A DNA stretch of 64,000 nucleotides from Lancefieldella parvula (GCA_023300185.1 CP097092.1:682001-746000), one strand, 5' to 3'. Counted from the first letter of the stretch, positions 17,286-27,104 are shown. The notes: generated by a model from the sequence alone, not told the origin. Translations and numbers: made by a program.

Positions 17286-19175
17286 ATGAACAGCACTTCT
17301 GTTAGAAGCGTTAGAAGCACTCGATTTTCTCGCTTTACGGTTTTAGCAATTCTTATGCTATTTGTGGGTACAATTTTGGCGTTTGCTCTGCCACACACAG
17401 CATTTGCTGCTGACCCAACAGTTTATTCCGAAGATGTGGACGGCGCTCCGCTTGACGGTACGCAGACCGTGGCAAATCCATTCCCTGACTTTATTTCAGA
17501 TGCTGAAATTCAGGCAGAGATTACTGCTCAGGCTGCTAAACCGCGAGAGGACCGTACAGGTGTCATCGCGCGTTATTACTGGGTAAAGCCTGATGGAACT
17601 GCGCTCAAGCTGGACATGGATCCAACTAAATATTCTGTTGCGCAGATGATTGCTGAGGGCGGAGAAATTCGTGCGTACTACGTCCTTCTCGGCGATGCAG
17701 AGAATCTGATCAACTTCCCACACAACGATCCAAATGGTTATGGCCTGCGCAAGGTGGCTGTCTCGGCTCATGCTGCCGTTGATACCTACAAGCCAATGGA
17801 TGCAACAGGTGCTCTTTCGGGTGGTGGTCCAAAGACCAATTTGATGTTCACTGTCAAGGTCAATGGTCAGTCCATCATGGGTGGCACTTCATATGAGGAG
17901 CCCGCTGCTGTATTTACTGCACCAGTCACAGCTCGTCAGTACATTGAGTTCTCCGCGCCACTGAACATCTCTGATAGGTCTTATCAGCTGGGAATTCAGG
18001 GTGGTATTAAGAAATCTTGGGGAGGCACTCACGCATACACCAAGCGTTATCCTGCGCGAGTTATTGATACCGCAACAGCTGTGTATCACTATGTCGACGA
18101 CCTTGCGTACAGGCAGCTTAATGGTCTTGGCCTTAGTGACCCTATTGCGCAAAGAAATGCTGGTCTTCCTATTTATGGTAACGGCGCAGTAAGTGTTCTT
18201 GGTCTTGATGATCTTGCTGCTACGTATACAACTTCTGCAGCGTTTGAGGATCGTCAGGTGTCTGCTCGTTACAACACAAAGGGTCATGTCGTGTACATGC
18301 CTGAGTATGCTGGCGTTACTGCAGATGACTCTGTTGCCGGCGGTAATAAGTTTGAGACTGATCCTTCAACCAATCTGTTGCTGACCACTGTTCGTAAGTC
18401 GGTTGACGAGATTAAGGCTGCGGGACCTGGTGATTCTTACGTCTACATTGCAAACGATATCGATGTCCCAGAGGGAACATCTCTTGCAATTGGTACGTAT
18501 AACTCTGGCCCTCGCGATAATTCGGTTTTGGCTCCTGGCTTCAACGCAGACGGTTCTGTAAACCGTACCAGGCAGTATTACCTCACGTATCGTGCAGTTC
18601 CTTCTCCTTTGAAGCTTGTGAAGACTGACTCTGATGATGCCTCCAAGCCTGTTGCCGGTGCAACTTATAGCCTCTATAAGGCTGACGGCACACTGGTCAA
18701 AGAGGGAATCACTACTGGCGCTGATGGTACTTTCACATCCGGTGATATTCTTACAAAGACAGAGCTAACCGCACTGGTTCAGAACACTGCGGCAACTGCA
18801 GATTTGCTGACTAAGGGTATCTATCAGGATGGAGATAAGTTCTATCTGACGCCAGGCGATTATTACCTGGTTGAGACCGCGTCTCCAGAGGGATATGAGC
18901 TCAACACAAATCAGATTCCATTTACCGTAGCTCCTGCAACATTTAATGCTGCAGATGAGACTATTGTTCCTGCGGAAGTTGCTACTGCTGATAAGCCAAT
19001 AACTCCTACACCAACCCCAACGCCAGATCCTAATCCAGAGCCAAAGCCTAAGACTCCTAAGAAGAAGAGGTCTAACCTGCCAGATACTGGCGATGCAATG
19101 TCCATTGCAAGCGCACTTGCTGCTGCAGGTATTATTGCTTCCGGTCTTGCATACTCTGTAAAGGTTCGCCGTTAG
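17286..19175 (+). CDS. LPXTG-anchored surface protein 1 with a SpaA/Cna-B-like domain
   Basis: A 629-residue secreted wall protein. A signal peptide (basic start, hydrophobic core FTVLAILMLFVGTILAFALP) ends near AFA-ADP, about residue 41. Residues of roughly 45-430 form a region I do not recognise. From about 440 a single SpaA/Cna-B-like domain runs LKLVKTDSDDASKPVAGATY to GDYYLVETASPEGYELN, of a kind often closed by an intramolecular isopeptide bond. A TPTPTPTPDPNPEP wall-spanning tract, the sortase motif LPDTG, a hydrophobic helix and KVRR finish it. ATG 17286 follows GAAAGAAGG. It could be an adhesin or pilus subunit; no sortase is nearby. Confidence 0.82.
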   Translation: MNSTSVRSVRSTRFSRFTVLAILMLFVGTILAFALPHTAFAADPTVYSEDVDGAPLDGTQTVANPFPDFISDAEIQAEITAQAAKPREDRTGVIARYYWVKPDGTALKLDMDPTKYSVAQMIAEGGEIRAYYVLLGDAENLINFPHNDPNGYGLRKVAVSAHAAVDTYKPMDATGALSGGGPKTNLMFTVKVNGQSIMGGTSYEEPAAVFTAPVTARQYIEFSAPLNISDRSYQLGIQGGIKKSWGGTHAYTKRYPARVIDTATAVYHYVDDLAYRQLNGLGLSDPIAQRNAGLPIYGNGAVSVLGLDDLAATYTTSAAFEDRQVSARYNTKGHVVYMPEYAGVTADDSVAGGNKFETDPSTNLLLTTVRKSVDEIKAAGPGDSYVYIANDIDVPEGTSLAIGTYNSGPRDNSVLAPGFNADGSVNRTRQYYLTYRAVPSPLKLVKTDSDDASKPVAGATYSLYKADGTLVKEGITTGADGTFTSGDILTKTELTALVQNTAATADLLTKGIYQDGDKFYLTPGDYYLVETASPEGYELNTNQIPFTVAPATFNAADETIVPAEVATADKPITPTPTPTPDPNPEPKPKTPKKKRSNLPDTGDAMSIASALAAAGIIASGLAYSVKVRR

Positions 19176-19200
19176 TTATTGGCTTACAGATCACAAGCGC

Positions 19201-19234
19201 AAAAGAGGCTGTGCTTCGCACAGCCTCTTTTTTG
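19201..19234 (+). terminator. Terminator of LPXTG gene 1
   Basis: AAAGAGGCTGTGC / GCACAGCCTCTTT with a 3-base loop is followed by a T-run. Confidence 0.85.
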
Positions 19235-19341
19235 ATGAGGGAAGTTTGGCATAGTTGACGCTTAGTTTGAGGTTGACCTGCACGCTGACCTGCACAGTCT
19301 GTGCAATTGATGCTATCTAAAGACAGGTATATCTTGCAAGT

Positions 19342-19489
19342 GGTAAAAAATGCGTTTAGTTGGGGATTTCATTTTTCTGCATACAACGTTTGCCCAGATA
19401 AAAGTTTTTGACGCGATAAAAAATCGTCTTAGTTGGAGATAAATCGGCCAATTTTCAGTTTTCATCTCCAACTAAACGGGTTTTTTACC
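19342..19489. repeat. Repeat family A, copy 2 (148 bp)
   Basis: It has the same ends as copy 1 (GGTAAAAAATGCGTTTAG and CTAAACGGGTTTTTTACC). The first 28 bases, starting AGTGG, are identical to copy 1. The interior differs and holds a third arm, GATAAAAAATCGTCTTAG then TTGGAGAT (19415-19440), able to pair with the right end. Like copy 1, it lies between a terminator and tRNA genes. Confidence 0.6.
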
Positions 19490-19805
19490 TTTTTCGGCAC
19501 ATAATTTTGAGCTCAAAAATTACGTATTCATAGAAATGAATTTAATTGCATGAATATTCAAATTAATAAATCAAAAGTTGATTACGACAAGTAAAGAGGA
19601 AAATTGCTAATAAAATGTTTGGGAAAACAGGGGAGGCGCATAAAAAACAGGGGAATGACGCAGAAAAAGTTACTAATACGCTTAAAGGTTATCAGCGTGC
19701 TCGCCAAACACACAGCAAGAATAAGCAGAGAGCGAGCTGAATAAGCGGAATGAGCAGAATAATGCTTAAAGCAGACTAGTGATGGAAGAAAAATAGGAAA
19801 TTTTA
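19490..19805. other. AT-rich non-coding spacer before the tRNA-Gly 3' end
   Basis: I see no gene or clear structure. A purine-rich stretch with repeated AATAAGC/GAATAAG words lies around 19717-19765. The spacer from 19235 to 19341 also shows nothing. Confidence 0.4.
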
Positions 19806-19881
19806 TGGAGCGGCGGACGGGACTCGAACCCGCAACAGTCAGCTTGGAAGGCTGATGCTCTACCAATTGAACTACCGCCGC
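19806..19881 (-). tRNA. tRNA-Gly (anticodon TCC)
   Basis: Minus strand: acceptor GCGGCGG / CCGCCGC, anticodon loop CTTCCAA, T arm GTTCGAGTC, CCA encoded. It lies 23 bases downstream of tRNA-Pro on the same strand. Confidence 0.95.
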
Positions 19882-19904
19882 AAGGGTAAAGCAAAAAGAA
19901 AAAA

Positions 19905-19981
19905 TGGTCGGGGTGACTGGATTCGAACCAGCGACCCACTGCTCCCAAAGCAGTTGCGCTACCAAGCTGCGCTACACCCCG
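19905..19981 (-). tRNA. tRNA-Pro (anticodon TGG)
   Basis: Minus strand: acceptor CGGGGTG / CACCCCG, anticodon loop TTTGGGA, T arm GTTCGAATC, CCA encoded. Confidence 0.95.
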
Positions 19982-20136
19982 AGCCGAGAGAAAAGTATAG
20001 GTGACAAATCGCCCAAGAGCAAGAATAAATTGCAATCTTTTTGAACTAATTTTTTGTCTATCAGATTTTTCTATTTTGTTATGTAATCGAAACATTGGAT
20101 GACTATGCTATTCGTAACCACTTCGAAAGGGGTTTC

Positions 20137-21469
20137 ATGAGCTATTCATCTAAGGTAATCGCACAGCTTGAAGAGCGTTACGCAGATCAGCCTGAGTTTA
20201 TCCAGGCAGCAAAAGAAGTTCTTACCACCATCCAACCTGCACTTGATGCTCATCCAGAGTTCGAGAAAGCTGCCTTGCTTGAGCGTCTTGTTGAGCCAGA
20301 GCGCATTGTTATGTTCCGCGTCCCTTGGATTGACGACGCTGGCAACGTTCAGGTTAATCGCGGATACCGTATCGAGTTTAACTCCGCAATTGGACCTTAC
20401 AAGGGCGGCCTTCGTCTCCATCCAACAGTTAACCTGTCTATCTTGAAGTTCCTCGGCTTTGAGCAAATCTTCAAGAACTCCCTGACCACGCTTCCAATGG
20501 GCGGCGGCAAGGGCGGCTCCGACTTCGATCCAAAGGGCAAGTCTGACCGCGAGATTATGGCGTTTTGCCAGTCCTTTATGACTGAGCTTGCTCGCCACAT
20601 TGGTCCAAACACCGACGTCCCAGCTGGTGACATTGGCACTGGCGCGCGCGAGATTGGCTACATGTTTGGCCAGTACAAGCGCCTTCGCAATGAGTGGACC
20701 GGCGTCCTGACCGGCAAAGGCCTCTCCTTCGGCGGCTCCCTTGCTCGCACCGAGGCAACCGGCTACGGCGCGGTTTACTTCCTCACCCACATGCTTGCCG
20801 AGAAGAACGATTCGCTCGCAGGTAAAACGGTCTGCATCTCCGGTTCCGGAAACGTTGCTACCTACGCTGCCCAGAAGGCACAGCAGCTGGGAGCAACCGT
20901 GGTGACCGTTTCTGACTCCTCAGGTTATGTCTATGACCCTGAGGGTATTGACGTTGAGCTGCTGAAAGACGTCAAGGAGGTTCGTCGCGCACGCATCAAG
21001 GAGTACGCCGACGCACGTCCTTCCGCAACTTTCTTCCCAGGTGAGCGTCCTTGGGGCCAGAAGTGCGACATCGCCATGCCGTGCGCAACTCAGAACGAGC
21101 TCGAGCTTGCTGACGTGCAGAAACTTGTTGCTAACGGTGCCAAGTACGTCGTTGAGGGCGCTAACATGCCAACCACCCTCGAGGCAACCAATTACCTCAT
21201 CGAGAACGGCGTCTTCTTCGCACCTGGCAAGGCTGCAAACGCAGGTGGCGTAGCTGTTTCCGGTCTTGAGATGTCCCAGAACGCCGAGCACCTTTCCTGG
21301 ACGTTTGAGGAGGTAGACTCCAAGCTTGCAGGGAATTATGGAGAGCATCTACACTGCTGCTTCAGAGGCCGCAGCAACGTATGGCCACCCCGGCAACCTG
21401 GTCTTTGGCGCAAACATCGCCGGCTTCCTCAAGGTTGCAAATGCAATGATGGCGCAGGGTGTCTGCTAG
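20137..21469 (+). CDS. gdhA: Glutamate dehydrogenase, hexameric NADP type (frameshifted near the 3' end)
   Basis: A glutamate dehydrogenase interconverting 2-oxoglutarate plus ammonia and glutamate. Key parts are RGYRIEFNSAIGPYKGGLRLHP, the catalytic-lysine region LPMGGGKGGSDFDPKGKSD, DVPAGDIGTGAREIGYMFGQY and the Rossmann loop ISGSGNVATYAAQ. ATG 20137 follows GAAAGGGG. The frame breaks at about 21333. Codons GCA GGG AAT TAT must be read GCA GGG (skip A) ATT ATG to give the conserved end MESIYTAASEAAATYGHPGN, closing at TAG 21467-21469 (443 residues). The break context GGG|A|ATT is the same as in pfkB. Uncorrected, the product has an unrelated tail ending about 21516. Confidence 0.9.
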
Positions 21470-21550
21470 TTCGCATAACACTTGGCGAGAAACCCGATGT
21501 TGCAGCACGTATTTGAGTTAACTACATCGTTGGCTTTAACGTAAGATTTA

Positions 21551-21583
21551 AAAGGACCTTGGTCTCCCAAGGTCCTTTTTTGT
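21551..21583 (+). terminator. Terminator of gdhA
   Basis: AAAGGACCTTGG-type stem (AAAGGACCTTG / CAAGGTCCTTT) is followed by TTTTTG. It could also serve the convergent mpg gene. Confidence 0.85.
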
Positions 21584-21631
21584 GCTGCTCATTGATAGTA
21601 TTTTGGTCCCGTCTTGCGCTCTTGAAATTAC

Positions 21632-22318
21632 CTAAGCTCTTGAAACAAACTCGTTTTCTTCGATGAAAAAGCGCTTTGGAGCATCAATGTTTTTGCTGAT
21701 ACCTACGCGAGGTGAACTCCCAATTGTTTCTCCTGGTAACAGGGGAGCAAAGTCCAATACAAGCGGCTCAACTGTCAGGTCATGTCCGTAGAGCCCCTTG
21801 TCAACACCAAGTGCAGCACACACCTTACCTGGCCCGTTGGTGAGGTCGCGCAGCTTGAGCGGGTGCTTACGCGCACGTTCCGCTTGCTCTTTACCAGCAC
21901 GTCCCGCCTGTGCCTCATCGCAGCCGATGCCTGCACTTGCTGTCTGCAGTCCCTTGTGCGCACGTCCCGCCTCGCGGAGCTCGCGCATCACCTCTACACC
22001 CTCAAGAGGCTCAACGGCGCGCACTAAACATCCGCTTCCAAAACCCTCAGGTCCGCACACCACATTGCAGCAGTGATGCATACCGTACGAAACGTACACG
22101 TACAGATGGCCTGCTGGTCCAAACATGGCTGCGTTGCGATCGCTAGGCCCGCCAAACGCATGGCTTGCAGGGTCGTCTTGGTCGTACGCCTCGGTCTCCA
22201 CAATTCTTGCAACTAGTTTGTGTTTCTCGCCATTAAGCGTAATTGTCCTTGTCAGAGTGCATCCCAGCAGCATCGGCGCGGCCACATCTGAGGGATTCTC
22301 TAGAAAATCTGGAAACAT
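21632..22318 (-). CDS. mpg: 3-methyladenine DNA glycosylase (AAG/MPG family)
   Basis: A 228-residue base-excision enzyme removing alkylated purines. The family pattern is clear: LLGCTLTRTI, RIVETEAYDQDDPASHAFGG with the catalytic glutamate, NAAMFGPAGHLYVYVSYGMHHCCNVV, and LTNGPGKVCAALGV. About 30 residues near 120-150 (TASAGIGCDEAQAGRAGKEQ onward) form an Ala/Gly/Arg-rich insertion that I do not associate with the core fold. The insertion's DNA is richer in GC than the rest of the gene. The gene is convergent with gdhA and divergent from carA. Confidence 0.88.
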   Translation of the reverse strand: MFPDFLENPSDVAAPMLLGCTLTRTITLNGEKHKLVARIVETEAYDQDDPASHAFGGPSDRNAAMFGPAGHLYVYVSYGMHHCCNVVCGPEGFGSGCLVRAVEPLEGVEVMRELREAGRAHKGLQTASAGIGCDEAQAGRAGKEQAERARKHPLKLRDLTNGPGKVCAALGVDKGLYGHDLTVEPLVLDFAPLLPGETIGSSPRVGISKNIDAPKRFFIEENEFVSRA

Positions 22319-22357
22319 GCCATCTCCTTTATTGGTTATGCGCTACAATACTACCAA

Positions 22358-22448
22358 CCTTTAAGGACGGTGCGAGACACCGGCAAGGCCCATAGCGTTG
22401 AGTGCGCATGTTCGCTGTTGAGCCTCCACAAGGAGTGCTCTTTTTTTA
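22358..22448 (+). promoter_or_regulatory. PyrR-type attenuator leader of carAB (candidate)
   Basis: The leader begins CCTTTAAGGACGGTGCGAGA (22358), with a GGTG-CGAGA-CACC hairpin and then GGCAAGG. This resembles the PyrR-binding element (CUUUAA, GNGAG loop, AAGG). About 30 bases on, GAGCCTCC-ACAA-GGAGTGCTC (22420-22440) runs into seven Ts, a terminator before the carA start. Pyrimidine-controlled attenuation by UMP-bound PyrR fits carAB but rests on remembered consensus. Confidence 0.5.
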
Positions 22449-22483
22449 TGGCTCGGCATGCTCCTACGCAGATCGGAGAGTAT

Positions 22484-23737
22484 ATGAATCCACTGGCAAG
22501 TGCCACCTCGCAGCCTCGCGCGCTGCTTGTTCTCGAAGACGGAACAACCTTCGAGGGGAGGTGCTGTGGTGCTAGCGGAGAGACCTTCGGCGAGATTGTT
22601 TTTAACACGTCTATGACCGGCTACCAGGAGATTATCTCCGATCCAAGTTACGCCGGCCAGATTGTCACGTTGACCTATCCGCAGGTAGGCAACTACGGCA
22701 TCGATCCTGCGGTCATGCAGCGAGACGTTTTGCACTTGCGTGGTTTTGTCGTCCACGACATGTGCTACGAGCCAAGCAACTGGACATCCAAGCAGAGCCT
22801 TCCAGAGTTTCTGCAGGAAAACGGCGTCGTTGCCATCGAGGGTATCGATACCCGCGCGCTGACCATGCACCTGCGCGACTTTGGCGCACAGAAGGCAGCC
22901 ATCTCCACCGAGGACCTGGATCCCGACCATCTGCTCGCGCGCGTCCAGGCGTCGCCCAGCATCTCCGAGCACAACTTTGTCCCCGACGTCTCCGTTGACG
23001 CGTCTCACGTGGTCTCCGCTACGTCCAAGAGGCGCTTCAACGTTGTCGCGTACGACTGTGGCGAGAAGAACGGCATTCTCCAGGGTCTTGCGGCAAACGG
23101 CTGCGAAGTTACGGTTGTACCGTGGAATACACCTGCTGAGGACGCCTTAGCCTACAACCCAGACGGCATCTTCTTCTCCAACGGCCCTGGCGACCCAGAG
23201 CAGGTTGATGCTACGCAGGACGCCGCTCGCGGCGTACTGGGCAAGGTTCCCGTCTTTGGTATCTGCCTGGGCAACCAGATGCTCTCCATTGTCGCAGGTG
23301 CAGATATCGAGAAACTCAAATTTGGTCACCACGGCGGCAACGAACCAGTCATGAATCTTCTAACCGGTAAGGTTGAGATTACTGCTCAAAACCACAACTA
23401 TGGTCTGGTTTTCCCAAGCTTGGGCAAGCTCATTGCAGAGGAGTCTGGTGGAATCTCCGAACACTTTGACAACCTCTGCGAGTGGTCCGCAAGGCGTATT
23501 GCCCCTGTTGTACAGACAAAGGAGTTTGGCCGCGTCCGACTCACACACGTAAACCTTAATGACGGTACTCCAGAGGGCATTCAGTTCCTGGACATTCCAG
23601 CATTTTCTGTCCAGTATCACCCTGAGGCAAGCCCAGGACCTCACGATTCATCCTACTTGTTCAAGGCGTTTGCACGTTTGATGGAGGGACAGTCTGACTA
23701 CCTTGCCATTGACGTTCGTGAGGGGAGGCGCTTCTAA
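22484..23737 (+). CDS. carA: Carbamoyl-phosphate synthase small subunit
   Basis: A 417-residue glutaminase subunit that supplies ammonia to CarB for carbamoyl phosphate (pyrimidine and arginine synthesis). N-terminal half: LLVLEDGTTFEGRCCGASGE and FNTSMTGYQEIISDPSYAGQ. C-terminal class-I glutaminase: NGPGDPEQVD, the nucleophile in VFGICLGNQML, and YHPEASPGPHDSSYLF with the His and Glu of the triad. ATG 22484 follows CGGAGAG; an open frame extends upstream to 22370 but runs through the attenuator. The TAA stop overlaps the carB ATG by one base. Confidence 0.93.
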   Translation: MNPLASATSQPRALLVLEDGTTFEGRCCGASGETFGEIVFNTSMTGYQEIISDPSYAGQIVTLTYPQVGNYGIDPAVMQRDVLHLRGFVVHDMCYEPSNWTSKQSLPEFLQENGVVAIEGIDTRALTMHLRDFGAQKAAISTEDLDPDHLLARVQASPSISEHNFVPDVSVDASHVVSATSKRRFNVVAYDCGEKNGILQGLAANGCEVTVVPWNTPAEDALAYNPDGIFFSNGPGDPEQVDATQDAARGVLGKVPVFGICLGNQMLSIVAGADIEKLKFGHHGGNEPVMNLLTGKVEITAQNHNYGLVFPSLGKLIAEESGGISEHFDNLCEWSARRIAPVVQTKEFGRVRLTHVNLNDGTPEGIQFLDIPAFSVQYHPEASPGPHDSSYLFKAFARLMEGQSDYLAIDVREGRRF

Positions 23738-26700
23738 TGCCAAAGCGTACTGATATTAAGAAGATTCTCGTCATTGGCTCTGGTCCAATTGTTATTGGTC
23801 AGGCTTGCGAGTTTGACTATTCTGGCACGCAAGCATGCCGCGCCCTTCGCAAAGAGGGCTTTGAGGTTGTTCTGGTTAATTCAAACCCAGCAACCATCAT
23901 GACCGATCCAGAAACTGCAGATAGAACTTACGTTGAGCCAATCACCGTTGAGTCCGTAACCCGCGTCATTGAACGCGAGCGTCCTGATGCGCTTCTGCCA
24001 AACATGGGCGGTCAGACTGCTCTGAACTGCACCATTGGCCTTGGCGAGGCTGGTGTCCTTGACAAGTACAACATCGAGGTCATCGGCTGCAACCTGGAGT
24101 CCATTCGCACCGGCGAGGACCGTGAGCTCTTCAGCGAGGCAGTCCAGGACATTGGCCTAGAGGTTGCTCGCGCAGACATCGCTCACTCTATGGAAGACGC
24201 CCAGCGTATTGTTGCTGAGCTGGGATATCCTGTGGTTATTCGCCCAAGCTTCACCCTTGGCGGTGCAGGCGGCGGCATTGCACACACCCCAGAAGAGCTT
24301 GTAGAGATTGTGGAGCAGGGTCTCTTGCTTTCTCCAGAGCACGAGGTACTGGTAGAGGAGTCCATTGAGGGCTGGAAAGAGATTGAGATGGAGGTCATGC
24401 GCGATACCGCAGGTAACGGTATTGTTGTCTGCTCCATCGAGAACCTCGATCCAATGGGCGTCCACACGGGAGACTCCATTACCGTTGCTCCAGCTCAGAC
24501 GCTAACTGATGAAGAGCTCCAGAACCTCCGCGACTACTCCATCGCCATTCTCGAGCGTGTAGGCGTTGCCTGCGGCGGCTCTAACGTTCAGTTTGCGGTC
24601 AATCCAACTAACGGCCGTGTCATTGTTATTGAGATGAACCCTCGCGTCAGCCGTTCTTCCGCGCTTGCTTCCAAGGCAACTGGCTTCCCAATTGCAAAGA
24701 TGGCTGCGCTGCTCTCTGTTGGCTACACGCTGGACGAGATTACCAACGACATCACCAAGGCAACCCCCGCTGCCTTTGAGCCTTCTATCGACTACTGCGT
24801 GGTTAAGGTTCCTCGCTTTGCCTTTGTCAAGTTCAAGGGCACCAGCCGCGTTCTGACCACCCGCATGAAGTCGGTCGGCGAGGCCATGGCTATGGGCAGG
24901 ACCTTTGAGGAGGCTCTGCAGAAGGCACTTCGTTCCTTGGAGCAAGATCGCGCTGGTCTGGGTGCCGACGGCCATGATGTCTTTGACGAGAAGAACTTTG
25001 ATGAGCTGGTCAGTAAGCCAACACCAGAGCGTATTTTCTACGTTGCTGAGGCTCTGCGCAGAAACTGGAGCGTTGAGCGCATCCACGATATGACTGGCAT
25101 TGATCCTTGGTATCTGCACCGTATGGCAGGTATCATCAATGCAGAGAAACGCATCAAGGAGCTGGGACTATCTGGCCTCACCACCGATAACATGCTTGCT
25201 GCCAAGCAGCTGGGCTTCTCGGATGAACAACTTGCACACCTTACCGGCACTAAGACAGACGTTGTCCGCGCTGTGAGGGAAGTGCTGGGTGTTCGTCCGC
25301 AGGTTAAGACAGTTGATACCTGCGCAGGCGAGTTTGGTGCAACCACGCAGTACCACTACGTCACGTACGAGAAGGGTAATGCCACAGAGTACGTCGAGGC
25401 AAAAAAGCCACGCGTTATGATTCTCTCCGCTGGTCCTAACCGTATTGGTCAGGGCATTGAGTTTGACTACTGCTGCGTACATGCTGCATATGCTCTTCGC
25501 GAGCAGGGCTATGAGACGGTCATGGTCAACTGCAACCCAGAGACGGTCTCTACAGACTATGACACCTCTGATCGCCTGTATTTCCAGCCTCTGACCTTTG
25601 AAGATGTCATGGACGTCATTGAGGTTGAGAAGCCAGAAGGTGTCATTGTTACCCTTGGCGGCCAGACGCCAATCAAGCTGGCACGCGCCCTCAAGGACGC
25701 CGGCGTTCCTATCATGGGTACTCAGCCAGAGGCAATTGACCTGGCAGAAGACCGCGACCGCTTCGCAGCCCTTCTTGACCGCCTGAACATTGCCTGCCCT
25801 CCTTCGGCAGTTGCTTCTACCATGGACGAGGCTCGCGACGCTGCACGTCGCATTGGCTACCCACTGATTGTCCGCCCAAGCTACGTTCTTGGTGGTCGCG
25901 GTATGGCCATTGTCTACGACGACTCCGACCTGGTTACCTACATGGAGTCCGCGACGCACGTCACGCCAGACCGTCCTGTCTACCTGGATGCCTTCCTCGA
26001 GGACGCCATTGAGCTGGACGTTGATGCTCTCTGCGACACCGAGGAGTGCTACGTAGGTTCCGTCCTGGAGCACATCGAAGAGTGCGGTATTCACTCTGGC
26101 GACTCCGCTTGCTGCTGGCCGCCCTTCTCGCTCTCTGAAAAGATTGTTGACCAGATTAGGGCCATCACCAAAAAGCTGGCACTTGCCTGTGGCATTCGAG
26201 GCCTCCTGAACATCCAGTACGCCGTCCGCGACGAGCACGTCTTTGTCATCGAGCTCAACCCTCGCGCTTCTAGAACCGTGCCATTCTCGTCTAAGGCAAC
26301 TGGCGTCTCCCTGGCCAAATACGCATCTCGTATCATGGCTGGCGAGAAGATCAGTGAGCTCAGAGCACAAGGTCTGCTTCCAGACGAAAATCGCACCGTC
26401 GATTACTACGCGGTCAAAGAGGCGGTCATGCCTTGGTCTAGATTCCCTGGTGCTGACTCAATCCTTGGCCCAGAGATGAAGTCTACCGGCGAGGTCATGG
26501 GCATTGCCCGCACCTTCCCAGCAGCATACGCAAAGACTCGCGAGGCAGTTGAGAACAAGCTTCCTGAGCAGGGATCCGTCTTCATCAGTGTGTGCGACCG
26601 CGATAAGCGCGCCATTGCTCCTGTTGCTATGGCTCTGGAGAACCTTGGCTATGGCATCTACACCACGGGCGGTACCGCAAAGACGCTGCGTGCGGCTGGA

Positions 26701-26958
26701 ATTGACTGCACCACCGTCAATCGTATTTCCGATGGTCATCCAAACGTTGTTGACCTTATGCGCGATAAGACCGTCAGCTTCATCATCAATACACCTCATG
26801 GTCACGAGGCTCACAGCGATGGCACCAAGATGCGCGCAGAAGCTGTCAGCCAGGGCATTACCTGCGTCACCGCAATGTCTGCTGCTACCGCTCTTATCCA
26901 GGCACTTGCTGCGGCAAGAAAGAGTGAGCCCGAGACCTTTGCACTACAAGATCTTTAA
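23737..26958 (+). CDS. carB: Carbamoyl-phosphate synthase large subunit
   Basis: A 1073-residue synthetase, the usual length. It has two homologous ATP-grasp halves: ILVIGSGPIVIGQACEFDYS near residue 8 and VMILSAGPNRIGQGIEFDYC near residue 560. Metal and ATP motifs include EMNPRVSRSSALASKATGFP and ELNPRASRTVPFSSKATGV. The C-terminal MGS-like allosteric domain (about 930 on) has YTTGGTAKTLRAAGI and IINTPHG, where UMP or ornithine binds in relatives. It is translationally coupled to carA. Confidence 0.95.
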   Translation: MPKRTDIKKILVIGSGPIVIGQACEFDYSGTQACRALRKEGFEVVLVNSNPATIMTDPETADRTYVEPITVESVTRVIERERPDALLPNMGGQTALNCTIGLGEAGVLDKYNIEVIGCNLESIRTGEDRELFSEAVQDIGLEVARADIAHSMEDAQRIVAELGYPVVIRPSFTLGGAGGGIAHTPEELVEIVEQGLLLSPEHEVLVEESIEGWKEIEMEVMRDTAGNGIVVCSIENLDPMGVHTGDSITVAPAQTLTDEELQNLRDYSIAILERVGVACGGSNVQFAVNPTNGRVIVIEMNPRVSRSSALASKATGFPIAKMAALLSVGYTLDEITNDITKATPAAFEPSIDYCVVKVPRFAFVKFKGTSRVLTTRMKSVGEAMAMGRTFEEALQKALRSLEQDRAGLGADGHDVFDEKNFDELVSKPTPERIFYVAEALRRNWSVERIHDMTGIDPWYLHRMAGIINAEKRIKELGLSGLTTDNMLAAKQLGFSDEQLAHLTGTKTDVVRAVREVLGVRPQVKTVDTCAGEFGATTQYHYVTYEKGNATEYVEAKKPRVMILSAGPNRIGQGIEFDYCCVHAAYALREQGYETVMVNCNPETVSTDYDTSDRLYFQPLTFEDVMDVIEVEKPEGVIVTLGGQTPIKLARALKDAGVPIMGTQPEAIDLAEDRDRFAALLDRLNIACPPSAVASTMDEARDAARRIGYPLIVRPSYVLGGRGMAIVYDDSDLVTYMESATHVTPDRPVYLDAFLEDAIELDVDALCDTEECYVGSVLEHIEECGIHSGDSACCWPPFSLSEKIVDQIRAITKKLALACGIRGLLNIQYAVRDEHVFVIELNPRASRTVPFSSKATGVSLAKYASRIMAGEKISELRAQGLLPDENRTVDYYAVKEAVMPWSRFPGADSILGPEMKSTGEVMGIARTFPAAYAKTREAVENKLPEQGSVFISVCDRDKRAIAPVAMALENLGYGIYTTGGTAKTLRAAGIDCTTVNRISDGHPNVVDLMRDKTVSFIINTPHGHEAHSDGTKMRAEAVSQGITCVTAMSAATALIQALAAARKSEPETFALQDL

Positions 26959-26991
26959 AACGTGCTTGGAGAATGAGCTTTTCACTTGAAC

Positions 26992-27024
26992 AAGACCGGT
27001 CTTGAAAAAGGCCGGTCTTTTTTC
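26992..27024 (+). terminator. Terminator of carAB
   Basis: AAGACCGG / CCGGTCTT with an 11-base loop is followed by TTTTCG. Confidence 0.8.
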
Positions 27025-27104
27025 GTGAGGGAAGTGTTTAGAATACGAAGTTCTCCTAGTGAAGAGCGCAAAAGTTTGTTATTATTGCAAGGCTGCATAA
27101 ATAT

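Noticed and set aside
25168..26370. 400-codon minus-strand open frame opposite carB
   Set aside because: A codon-bias shadow of carB; no motif or ribosome site.
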